Below, one piece after another: positions 7,972 to 15,601 of a stretch of 32,816 bases of DNA (the stretch's first letter is position 1; each line of letters begins with the position of its first letter). The notes under the pieces are model-generated. The model was given only the letters and a program-made list of their open reading frames with translations. It searched no databases and was not told where the DNA came from. Position numbers and translations under genes: made by a program. Source of the stretch: Fuerstiella sp. (GTDB taxonomy: Bacteria; Planctomycetota; Planctomycetia; Planctomycetales; Planctomycetaceae); assembly GCA_029247265.1 (NCBI GenBank), contig JAQWLN010000049.1, forward strand, positions 1 to 32,816. Direction: 5' to 3'.

Positions 7972-9477
7972 ATGAATCCATCACCTGCTGAGAACTCACC
8001 ACGAACTGCACTGGGACGGTTCTTCTTCGAACAGGAAACGCCGTTTGGCATGGCCCTGGTCAGAATATTCCTGCCACTGGCGGCAGGGATACCAATGGCA
8101 CTGCGGTTTCCCCATGTCCGTGAGTTGTACACCACCGATGGTTCTCCGGTTCAAGTGTTCGAAATGTACCGGCAGGGCGCGGTACTTCCCGTGCTGCCCC
8201 CGGCGGTCGCGGTGCCAGTATATGGCATTATGCTGCTGTGTCTGCTAGCCAGCATTGTGGGCTTCCGTACGCGCACCTCATTGTGCTTAGCGACCGTATT
8301 GTATTCGTATTTCAACGTCCTGGACGGAATTGGCACGTTGACAAAGTATTCCGTCATCGCGTCCCATCTGCTGCTGCTGCTGACGGTTTCTAATGCAGGA
8401 TCCGTCTGGTCCGTCGACGCATTTCTGAAGAAGCGTTCCGGCACCGTCAATATATTGCCTCCCCGATTTTCCGTGTGGCCCGCTCGACTGGTGCAGCTGC
8501 TGTTCGCCTTTATCTATTTTGGAGCTTCCATCACAAAGATTCAGACTGCGGAATTCTTCAGCGGTGACCAGATGCGATACTGGATGTTGAGCAACTGGAA
8601 TTATGAGAACCCGATCGGTGAGGCTGTCGCAATGTCATCACCCCTGCTGCTGATTAGTGCATACCTTTCTGTCATCTGGGAAGTTTTGTTTGCGTTCCTT
8701 GTGTGGAGGCCCCGTGGACGCCTTCTCATGCTGGGGGCAGGTGCATTCTTTCATTTCATGACATGGCTGACACTGGGGCTGTACGTATTTCCCGCGATCT
8801 GCCTGAGTGGATATTTTGCATTCGTCAGCGAACAGGACGTTGTTCGCCTGCGACGTCTTGCGACGTCCCGACCATTCAAACCGCTGCTCCGTCTTTCGGC
8901 GCTCGCTATGTCTCGTATGGCGGCGGCCGTGCCACAGACCGTTCCGACAGGTGTGACATGGACATGTCTGATCGCAATCGCGGCTATTGGAGCGACGGAA
9001 GCAGAGCTGAGGATGGATCTGTATCAGAGCCGCAGCGAATCCGGCCTGATGAGCCTTATCCCCATGGACCAGGATGTCGCGCTCACGATGCTTCGCGACA
9101 AGAATCCGGTGCGTGAACACGACAAATTCTTTAATTTCGAAATCGGCACATCAACAATTGGCTATCAACTGTCCAATCGAAGAACGGAGTATGCAGTCGG
9201 TGACACAATGATCGCGCAGTGCAACCTGAATCCACCTCACGAAGACATGTGGGTCGAATGCCTGGTGCAGGACGATCAGGAAAGAACCATTGAACAGTTC
9301 GGTCAGTTCGTGCCACGGGAAAGCCTCCGGGCGAATTTCTTCTACACGCTGGGCAATAAGTTGGTGACTGGGCAGTACAGTATGGTATTAAAGAGTGCAA
9401 ATCAGGAAATTCACCGCCGTCATTTCTCGCTGACGAGTGAGTCTGCTGCGGCGAACTTTGACGTATCGACCAACTAA
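7972..9477 (+). CDS. HTTM domain (vitamin K-dependent gamma-carboxylase-like) membrane protein
   Basis: A 501-residue polytopic membrane protein. Residues about 20-300 form the HTTM (horizontally transferred transmembrane) domain shared with vitamin K-dependent gamma-glutamyl carboxylase: GMALVRIFLPLAAGIPMALR, YGIMLLCLLASIVGFRTR, TKYSVIASHLLLLLTVSNAG, RLVQLLFAFIYFGASITKIQ, ISAYLSVIWEVLFAFLVWRP and GAFFHFMTWLTLGLYVFPAI give six or more membrane segments. Another hydrophobic segment (TWTCLIAIAAIGATEAELRM, about 328-348) precedes a soluble C-terminal region of about 150 residues, which I do not recognise. Whether bacterial HTTM proteins carboxylate glutamate is not established, and the epoxidase-type active site cannot be confirmed by eye. 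ATG 7972 has a weak GAGAG upstream. The gene directly follows the unknown exported protein at 7238-7894. Confidence 0.88.
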   Translation: MNPSPAENSPRTALGRFFFEQETPFGMALVRIFLPLAAGIPMALRFPHVRELYTTDGSPVQVFEMYRQGAVLPVLPPAVAVPVYGIMLLCLLASIVGFRTRTSLCLATVLYSYFNVLDGIGTLTKYSVIASHLLLLLTVSNAGSVWSVDAFLKKRSGTVNILPPRFSVWPARLVQLLFAFIYFGASITKIQTAEFFSGDQMRYWMLSNWNYENPIGEAVAMSSPLLLISAYLSVIWEVLFAFLVWRPRGRLLMLGAGAFFHFMTWLTLGLYVFPAICLSGYFAFVSEQDVVRLRRLATSRPFKPLLRLSALAMSRMAAAVPQTVPTGVTWTCLIAIAAIGATEAELRMDLYQSRSESGLMSLIPMDQDVALTMLRDKNPVREHDKFFNFEIGTSTIGYQLSNRRTEYAVGDTMIAQCNLNPPHEDMWVECLVQDDQERTIEQFGQFVPRESLRANFFYTLGNKLVTGQYSMVLKSANQEIHRRHFSLTSESAAANFDVSTN

Positions 9478-9764
9478 CGCAGTTCCCGGTTCTTCGGTAG
9501 CTGCCTGGCTGCGGGGACTGACGAAACGCCCGGCGGAAGATAATCGTGACCGCCGCACGGCAGTCACTAAACTTGTGGTGCCAAGCGCCGACACGTCGGT
9601 TGTTGGTCATGGAAACTGGTCACTCAGTCGCCATCAATGTCGTCAATCTTTGGTGTGCGCCATTCGATCAACCTGCCAGCGACGGCCTCCGAGGTTATGC
9701 TGTGACGTTGCTGCAGCCTGTGGCTGGTCATTGTCGACAACGTCCAATTCACGTCAGTTATCAT
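9478..9764 (+). other. Gap before cmoA with an open 5' extension
   Basis: The cmoA frame remains open upstream to about 9546. The extension contains an ATG (9609) and encodes METGHSVAINVVNLWCAPFD then QPASDGLRGYAVTLLQPVAG. No CmoA homologue needs these residues. VNLWCAPFDQPASDGLRGYA faintly recalls the N-terminus of Sfp-type phosphopantetheinyl transferases (VxxW...LD), so this may be a remnant; that is speculative. Confidence 0.4.
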
Positions 9765-10511
9765 GTGTCTGAAGATCGCCTCTATTCTGCTCCGCTGAAT
9801 CGCATCGGCGATTTCGAATTCGATGACGATGTCGCGGAAGTCTTTCCGGACATGATTCGTCGGTCCGTCCCTGGTTATGCGTCAATGCTGTCGCTGATCG
9901 GACAGTGTGCAGAAACGTATGCTGCGCCGAACACCAACGTTTACGACCTTGGCTGTTCTCTGGGGGCATCAACGTTCGCAGTGCAGCAGCACGCTCCGGT
10001 GGGTTGCCATGTTCACGCGGTTGACAACTCCGCAGCCATGGTTGCTCGCCTGCGACAAACCGTCGCCCAGCAACATTGCACCGGCGCCCAGCAACATTGC
10101 ACCGGCGCCCTGATAGAAGTTCACGAAGCGGACATCCGGCAGACGGACATCCGGAACGCGTCACTTGTTGTACTCAACCTGACGCTTCAGTTTCTGCCGC
10201 CGGACGAGCGCGACTCATTTATCGACCGTATTGCCGATGGTGTCCTGTCGGGCGGGGCAATATTACTGTCGGAGAAAATTTCATTTGCAGACCCGGCACA
10301 GCACCAACTGATGACCACTCTGCACCACGACTTTAAGCGGTCTCATGGATACAGCGATCTTGAAATTGCTCAGAAACGCACCGCTATAGAGAATCGTCTG
10401 GTACCGGAAACTCTGGACACACACGTTGAACGCCTTGGTGAAGCAGGATTCAGTACGGTTTGCCCATGGTTCCAGTGCTTCAATTTCGCCTCTGTACTGG
10501 CCGTCAAATAG
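9765..10511 (+). CDS. cmoA: Carboxy-S-adenosyl-L-methionine synthase CmoA
   Basis: CmoA converts S-adenosylmethionine and prephenate to carboxy-SAM, used by CmoB to make 5-oxyacetyluridine at the tRNA wobble position. The match to the E. coli protein is close along its length: RLYSAPLNRIGDFEFDDDVA, EVFPDMIRRSVPGYASMLSL, the SAM-binding loop VYDLGCSLGAST, ASLVVLNLTLQFLPPDER, GGAILLSEKISF, HHDFKRSHGYSDLEIAQKR and WFQCFNFASVLAVK. A GTG at 9765 gives 248 residues, almost the E. coli length (247); an in-frame ATG at 9609 would add 52 residues with no counterpart. A 21-bp tandem duplication at 10065-10106 adds seven residues (AQQHCTG) in the segment after VDNSAAMVARLRQTV. No cmoB is in the window. 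The gene converges on the PQQ propeller gene. Confidence 0.93.
   Translation: MSEDRLYSAPLNRIGDFEFDDDVAEVFPDMIRRSVPGYASMLSLIGQCAETYAAPNTNVYDLGCSLGASTFAVQQHAPVGCHVHAVDNSAAMVARLRQTVAQQHCTGAQQHCTGALIEVHEADIRQTDIRNASLVVLNLTLQFLPPDERDSFIDRIADGVLSGGAILLSEKISFADPAQHQLMTTLHHDFKRSHGYSDLEIAQKRTAIENRLVPETLDTHVERLGEAGFSTVCPWFQCFNFASVLAVK
10065..10106 (+). repeat. 21-bp perfect tandem duplication inside cmoA
   Basis: Two identical 21-bp units (10065-10085 and 10086-10106), each encoding Ala-Gln-Gln-His-Cys-Thr-Gly, followed by the first four bases of a third unit. The duplication keeps the reading frame and falls in a surface region of CmoA with little conservation, so the enzyme may tolerate it. Confidence 0.95.
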
Positions 10512-10596
10512 GGTTGTTCGAAGACACACGCCGCGAAAACTGCACGACTCTCCCGCAGGCGGCCTTAAGTTTGAACATGCACCGACGGAGAACGAA

Positions 10597-11859
10597 CTAA
10601 CGCTTTTCAATGCGATACAAAGAGGTTTCACTTCGCAGCAGAATGGCATTGTCCACGAAGGCGAACGAAGCAAACGTGCGGACTTCACCGTCTCCCAGCT
10701 GATTCTGAGCGACCTCATCGTAGTCTTTACCAGGACGTACCACCGTTGTCGTGCCGGTCTCGCTCTGAAAGTAGATCAGCCCGTTCGCCAGCGACGGCGA
10801 TGCCGAGAACTTGCCATTAAGTCGCTCCTGCCAGTGTACCTCACCAGAAACGGCATCAAGACAACTGGCAATGCCGGCATCGTCGACCATGTACAGTTCG
10901 TTCTCCACCAACAACACAGATGGCGACTTGGGCACTCCCTTTTTGATCTTCCAGACGACATGCGAATCGGTCACGTCACCACTCCCGGTGGGATCAATGG
11001 CAAACAACTGCTGATCACCGAATCCACTGCAGACAAATACCACGCCGTGTCCAGCGACCGGGCGTGGCACGACTGAATATCCTTCGCCATACGCGACCTG
11101 CCATAATTGTTTTCCGGTCTGAGGGTCATAAGACCAGACCCCGCCGCTTCCTGGGCAGATTGCCTGGGATGCTCCGGCAACGCGGACGATCGTCGGTGTA
11201 CAAAAGCTGAAGCCTCGCGAAGGACTCAATTCACGTTCTGTTTTCCAGATCGGTTCTCCGGATTGCTTATCAAGCCCTGTCACATACCGTTGGTCCTTGC
11301 CGTCACAACAAATGACCAACACGTCGCCGGCCACTGCCGGTGAGCCGCCGTTCCCGTGCTGCGGTGCATAATGCAGTTCGCTGTTCTTCCAGACAACTGA
11401 GCCGTCCGTCCTGAGACAGGCCGTCCCGTGAGGGCCGAAGTGAACGTACAGCCGATCCCCTTCCAGAATTGGGGTCGGACTGGCGTGACTGTTCTTATTA
11501 TGAACCTCTATCGTTTCGTCTGCTGAATGCTGAAAGGCTTCCACATCCCATACGGTTTCGCCATCGGATGCAGACAGGCACAGCACTCGCAATGAATGCC
11601 GCGATGAGGCATCAACGTCGACGGGGACTGCCGCCGTCACATAAATTCGGCCACCGGCAACCACCGGCGATGACCACCCGTTTCCCGGCAAATCGACTTT
11701 CCACGCGATATGCTCATCTTCACTCCATGTTGTGGGCAGATCCACCGCGTCCGAATGTCCCTGACCCGTAGGGCCCCGAAATTCTGTCCAGTCTGAGCCA
11801 CTGGCAACGTCGATGACAATTGCCGCGTGCAACATCAGCATCAGAAATACTCGGTACAT
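10597..11859 (-). CDS. Exported PQQ-type beta-propeller protein (BamB-like)
   Basis: A 420-residue exported propeller. The signal peptide is MYRVFLMLMLHAAIVIDVAS. The mature protein begins SDWTEFRGPTGQGHSDAVDL, the usual opening of planctomycete PQQ-repeat proteins, followed by blades such as GNGWSSPVVAGGRIYVTAAV, VLCLSASDGETVWDVEAF, VTGLDKQSGEPIWKTE, VWSYDPQTGKQLWQVA and ASCLDAVSGEVHWQE, each with the AxdxxtGxxxW signature. The repeats look like PQQ_2/BamB-type rather than a true quinoprotein dehydrogenase, and no catalytic residues or cytochrome domain are seen, so the role may be scaffolding. The start at 11859 is preceded by AAGGGAAG. The frame is open further upstream (to 12096) but that part is not signal-like. 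It lies tail to tail with cmoA, 85 bp apart. Confidence 0.85.
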   Translation of the reverse strand: MYRVFLMLMLHAAIVIDVASGSDWTEFRGPTGQGHSDAVDLPTTWSEDEHIAWKVDLPGNGWSSPVVAGGRIYVTAAVPVDVDASSRHSLRVLCLSASDGETVWDVEAFQHSADETIEVHNKNSHASPTPILEGDRLYVHFGPHGTACLRTDGSVVWKNSELHYAPQHGNGGSPAVAGDVLVICCDGKDQRYVTGLDKQSGEPIWKTERELSPSRGFSFCTPTIVRVAGASQAICPGSGGVWSYDPQTGKQLWQVAYGEGYSVVPRPVAGHGVVFVCSGFGDQQLFAIDPTGSGDVTDSHVVWKIKKGVPKSPSVLLVENELYMVDDAGIASCLDAVSGEVHWQERLNGKFSASPSLANGLIYFQSETGTTTVVRPGKDYDEVAQNQLGDGEVRTFASFAFVDNAILLRSETSLYRIEKR

Positions 11860-12480
11860 GAAACTTCCCTTCAGCAGTGGAATCTCTGGGGGGGGCGACG
11901 AACGCGCATCGACTCGATTGCACTTTATGTGACAGTATGAGGACTGCGATCTCACTGCATACTCGCGTACACTCAGCTGGTTTGGTCCGTTGCTGGCAGC
12001 AGGAGCAGTGGAACTTCGCTCAAAATGTTCCGCCCATGGCAACCGGATACTTCCCAATCCCCGTACGCACGACAATCCGCGTGAATTCGCCATCATGGAG
12101 ATTATCGCAAATACCGGGCGATGTCATGCGACTGGCTGAGTGATTTGGAATTCCAATATCCTCAGGCTGGGGAACGGCATGACAGAGCGGGTACGCAGTG
12201 CCCCCTGCGATCTGCAATATCCGGCGTCGTCAGTTCGAAAATTGTCTGTTCTCCGCCCCCATTAGACAGATGGCCCCATGCTGGCAGCAGTCCGGCGTCA
12301 TCTCGAAGACCAATCGGGACTGATAACGCTGTCCCTCAGGCGTGAAAAACCCTACAACCGCTGATACGGCGGCAATCATGGAGTGATCCGGGCCTCAGCA
12401 TGTTGCCCGTCATGCGCCGTCAGCTAGAATTGTCGCCACGAGTAAGTTGTCGCCCTCACATCTCAACCGGAGTTACAGAC
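11860..12480. other. 621-base intergenic region between divergent genes
   Basis: No gene can be supported. A run of eight G lies at 11888-11895, just upstream of the PQQ gene start. A minus-strand open frame at 12020-12217 (QIAGGTAYPLCHAVPQPEDI...) has no recognised domain and no credible start context; it could be a remnant. The right end holds the ribosome-binding site of the hemX-like gene (GGAG at 12469-12472) and an alternative ATG at 12400. Promoters for both neighbours must be here, but none is clear. Confidence 0.5.
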
Positions 12481-13389
12481 TTGGCGTTTCTGTCCAAGGT
12501 CCATCTGTCCTGTTTTTTGCTGAGCTACCTGGTCGCCTTCGGCACTGAGTTGTTTCAGCTGCTGCGCCATCGGACCGGCTTAACGCGCACCGTGACATTG
12601 TGTTCCGCAGCAGCCGGACTGCTGGCTCACACGGCATATCTGGTGACAAGAAGCTCTGACTCCGGACTGCCGCCGTTGGTTGGCAGCAGTCACGACTGGT
12701 TTCTCGTACTGGCCTGGCTGGGTGCATTCTTCTACGTCCTTCTTGCGGCGACACACCGGCGTCTGGCCATCGGGCTGTTTCTCTTGCCGTCCATTCTTGC
12801 CCTGATCATCCTGGCGATGCTCGTTGACGATGTCCTTGGAGAAACCGTTCAAGAAAATAACGCCATTTACCGCTGGGGGATGCTGCACGCGTCCACCCTG
12901 ATGCTCGGAATCGGCACAGTCGCAGCATCAACGATTTGTGCCGGCATGTATTTGCTGCAATATCAAAAACTGCGTGGAAAAACGTCCCGGCTGCACAAAC
13001 TGCAACTGCCCAGCCTGGAACAGTTGACCAACATCAATCGGGCACTTGTGGTAAGCACAGTCATCATGCTGACGATCGGTCTGGTCACCGGGTTCATCCT
13101 GGTCCTGGTGCAGAACCCTGAGAGTGGCGGCTTCAACTGGATGGATCCGTTGGTTGCAGGTACTGCCGTGGTCTGGCTGACGATGGTCGCAGCGCTGTGC
13201 TGGATTCTGGCTCGCAAGGAGCAGACAGGACGCCAGGTCGCCAGGTTGACGCTGATGGCCGGGGGCTTCCTGCTGGTCACCGTATTTGGACTGACGCTGT
13301 TATCGGGAGGCATCCATGGAAATGCCTCCAACAGCGTCAGCAACATGAATGTTGTGTCGCCGGAACGCAGTCGGGTGCGATCAACATGA
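12481..13389 (+). CDS. hemX: HemX-like cytochrome c assembly (CcsA family) membrane protein
   Basis: A polytopic membrane protein of the cytochrome c assembly family (CcsA/CcmF/HemX, PF01578). About eight hydrophobic segments are seen, including VHLSCFLLSYLVAFGTELFQ, TLCSAAAGLLAHTAYLVTR, WFLVLAWLGAFFYVLLAA, GLFLLPSILALIILAMLV, ASTLMLGIGTVAASTICAGM, STVIMLTIGLVTGFILVLV, VAGTAVVWLTMVAALCWILA and LMAGGFLLVTVFGLTLLSG. Several His residues (for example HTAYLV and the LHAST helix) could be haem ligands. Next to hemA, as here, such proteins are called HemX and are thought to affect glutamyl-tRNA reductase levels in Bacillus. The TTG at 12481 has GGAG 8 bases upstream and leads straight into the first membrane segment; an ATG at 12400 in the same frame is the alternative (329 residues). 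The stop overlaps the hemA start as ATGA. Confidence 0.8.
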   Translation: MAFLSKVHLSCFLLSYLVAFGTELFQLLRHRTGLTRTVTLCSAAAGLLAHTAYLVTRSSDSGLPPLVGSSHDWFLVLAWLGAFFYVLLAATHRRLAIGLFLLPSILALIILAMLVDDVLGETVQENNAIYRWGMLHASTLMLGIGTVAASTICAGMYLLQYQKLRGKTSRLHKLQLPSLEQLTNINRALVVSTVIMLTIGLVTGFILVLVQNPESGGFNWMDPLVAGTAVVWLTMVAALCWILARKEQTGRQVARLTLMAGGFLLVTVFGLTLLSGGIHGNASNSVSNMNVVSPERSRVRST

Positions 13390-13396
13390 ATGTTGT
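13341..13396 (+). repeat. 15-bp direct repeat, each copy palindromic, over the hemA start
   Basis: CAACATGAATGTTGT occurs at 13341-13355 and again at 13382-13396. Each copy contains the inverted repeat CAACAT-GA-ATGTTG. The second copy carries the hemA start codon (13386); the first lies 41 bp upstream, in the C-terminal codons of the hemX-like gene. A hairpin over the start codon could influence hemA translation. Confidence 0.8.
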
Positions 13397-14666
13397 TGTT
13401 CTGAGCTGTAATCATCATCACGCTGGACTTGACGTCCGCGAGAAGCTGGCCTTCGCTTCAGAAGAGCAGTTGACGCAGGCGTATGCGCACTGGCAGCAAC
13501 GTCATCCGGATTCTGAGCTTGTGGTTCTGTCGACGTGCAATCGCGTCGAAATTTATGCAGCGTCGGATGAAACATCCGACGAAATGTCGACGCAACACAT
13601 CACCGATTTTGTCTCGGCATTCCACAATCTTCCGTCAGATGAATTCACCAGTTCCGTGCTGTACCATCATGGAGAATCGGCTGTTGAACATCTGTTTGAG
13701 GTTGTGTGCAGCCTCAACAGTATGGTCCTGGGGGAACCTCAGATTGTACAACAGGTCAAGGAAGCCTATCGCGTCGCTCAGGAAAACAGCGCATGCGGGT
13801 TGCTGACAAACACGTTGTTTCAACAGGCGCTGGCGGTGTCGGCCAAGGTGCGAACCAATACGAAACTGTCGGAAGGCCGTGTTTCGATCGCCAGTGTCGC
13901 AGTCGGAGACTTTGGCCGCAGCATTTTCAATCGTTTTGACAACAAAACTGTGTTGGTCATCGGCGCCGGCGAAATGGCCGAGGAAACTCTGCGGTATCTT
14001 AAAGACGAAGGCGTTAAACGCATCGTTGTGTTAAATCGTCATCGAGAGCGTGCAGAAGGACTTGCTGCGGAGTTCGGCGGAGTGGCCGACGACTTTGATC
14101 ACCTTGAACAGCGGCTGGCCGAAGCCGACGTCATCGTCAGCACGACGGGTGCAACAGAAACGCTGATCAGCTATCAGCAATTTGAGACCATGCGGCTGGC
14201 ATCCGATCGAAAACCCGTGTTTATTCTGGATCTCGGTGCTCCCCGCGATTTTGATCCGTCGATCAGCCAGATCGATGACAACGTGTTGTTGTTTGATATC
14301 GATCGACTGAAAGAGACCTGCGAAGCCAACCGTCAGCTTCGAGTGTCGGAAGTGGAACATGCAAAGAAGATTATCCGGCAACAGACGGATCGGTTCATGC
14401 ACGAGATCTATCATCGAGCGACCGGTCCCGTAATACAGCGACTCAGAGAACAGTGGAGCGATATCAGCCACAGCGAAGTTGATCTGCTATGCCGTAAGAA
14501 TCCGGAACTAACGGATGTACAACGCGCCGCAATTGAGAAAACGATTCACCGCATTGTTAACAAGCTGCTTCATCCACCGCTGGAAACGCTGAAGGATGAG
14601 GCCAAAGCCGGCACTCCCCACGGACTGCTGGACGCGATTCGACATCTTTTTCATCTGGGTGAGTGA
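13386..14666 (+). CDS. hemA: Glutamyl-tRNA reductase HemA
   Basis: HemA reduces the glutamate of Glu-tRNA(Glu) to glutamate-1-semialdehyde with NADPH, the first committed step of C5-pathway tetrapyrrole synthesis, in the cytosol. The 426-residue protein shows VVVLSCNHHHAGLDVREKLA, the catalytic Cys in VVLSTCNRVEIYA, CSLNSMVLGEPQIVQQVKEA, SEGRVSIASVAV, the NADPH-binding loop VLVIGAGEMAEETL, LNRHRERAEGLA, FILDLGAPRDFDPS and a C-terminal dimerisation helix (IEKTIHRIVNKLLHPP). The length is typical. The ATG at 13386 overlaps the upstream stop (ATGA), so translational coupling with the hemX-like gene is likely. The frame is open upstream, but those residues are out-of-frame hemX sequence. Confidence 0.97.
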   Translation: MNVVVLSCNHHHAGLDVREKLAFASEEQLTQAYAHWQQRHPDSELVVLSTCNRVEIYAASDETSDEMSTQHITDFVSAFHNLPSDEFTSSVLYHHGESAVEHLFEVVCSLNSMVLGEPQIVQQVKEAYRVAQENSACGLLTNTLFQQALAVSAKVRTNTKLSEGRVSIASVAVGDFGRSIFNRFDNKTVLVIGAGEMAEETLRYLKDEGVKRIVVLNRHRERAEGLAAEFGGVADDFDHLEQRLAEADVIVSTTGATETLISYQQFETMRLASDRKPVFILDLGAPRDFDPSISQIDDNVLLFDIDRLKETCEANRQLRVSEVEHAKKIIRQQTDRFMHEIYHRATGPVIQRLREQWSDISHSEVDLLCRKNPELTDVQRAAIEKTIHRIVNKLLHPPLETLKDEAKAGTPHGLLDAIRHLFHLGE

Positions 14667-14886
14667 CTGAAACCTTATTCGGCCCGTGCCGACGCCGCAG
14701 AATCGCTCAGCGATCAAAACACCTCGAATGTCGCCTGTTAAGAGAGCGCGAGGACGACGGTTTCCTGTGCACACAAGGATATCGCGAGGGCATTCCGCTA
14801 TGTCACCGCGCAGTTGAACGTAATTGCTGATGGTGGGATTTCCACAGATACGTCCAAACCACGATGATGCTAGGCAGAGGGAACAG

Positions 14887-15591
14887 ATGACCAAAACATC
14901 CGGTTATCAGACATGGACAGACCTGCTGTTTGCTCATTGGCGTGTGTCTGCAAACACTCTGCAAACACTGTTGCCGGACGGGCTTTCCGTGGAAACGTTT
15001 GACGGTGACGGCTGGCTGGGCATGGTGCCATTTGCGATGGACAAGGTGCGCCCCTGGTGGTTCCCGGGCGTGCCTGGCATTTCATGGTTTCTGGAGACCA
15101 ATTTGCGGACTTACGTGACTCTGCCCGATGGTCGCAGTGGAGTCTGGTTCTTTAGCCTGGACGCCACAAAACGCCTAGCTGTCCAAATTGCCCGACGCTT
15201 CTGGTATCTGCCGTATTTCGACGCAGACCTATCACTGAATCGCGACACCAGTGGCATCAGTTACCGTGGACAACGGTTGGGCCAGCAGGACGGCCGCTAT
15301 CAGGCCGACATGAAGCTGCAAAGCAATCCACAGTTCTCTGTCGCGGAACCGGGCACGCTGGAATACTTTCTGCTGGAACGCTACGTGCTGTTTGCACGCC
15401 GTCCTGATGGTCGATACTTTCTGGGCAACGTACATCACTCACCGTATACGTTCTGCACGCCGCAGCGTGTGACTGTTCATCAGACACTTGCGTCGGCAAT
15501 CGGTTGTCCGATAGATCCTGACCGCCAGCCGGATCACGTCGCATTTTCGCCCGGCGTCGACGTTTCCGTAGACAGCGTCATGCTGGTCTGA
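14887..15591 (+). CDS. DUF2071 (YqjF-like) protein
   Basis: A 234-residue cytosolic protein of the DUF2071/YqjF family, which has an acetoacetate-decarboxylase-like fold. Diagnostic blocks: TWTDLLFAHWRVSANTLQTL, LPDGLSVETFDGDGWLGMVP, FAMDKVRPWWFPGVPGISWF, ETNLRTYVTLPDGRSGVWFF, SLDATKRLAVQIARRFWYLP, EYFLLERYVLFARRPDG and NVHHSPYTF. Decarboxylase activity is not established for the family. The ATG at 14887 has an AGAGGGA about 4 bases upstream; in-frame upstream starts (ATG 14830, TTG 14824) exist but add nothing conserved. It stands alone downstream of hemA and ends only 10 bp from the stop of the convergent isomerase-like gene. Confidence 0.87.
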   Translation: MTKTSGYQTWTDLLFAHWRVSANTLQTLLPDGLSVETFDGDGWLGMVPFAMDKVRPWWFPGVPGISWFLETNLRTYVTLPDGRSGVWFFSLDATKRLAVQIARRFWYLPYFDADLSLNRDTSGISYRGQRLGQQDGRYQADMKLQSNPQFSVAEPGTLEYFLLERYVLFARRPDGRYFLGNVHHSPYTFCTPQRVTVHQTLASAIGCPIDPDRQPDHVAFSPGVDVSVDSVMLV

Positions 15592-15601
15592 AACCAATTG
15601 A

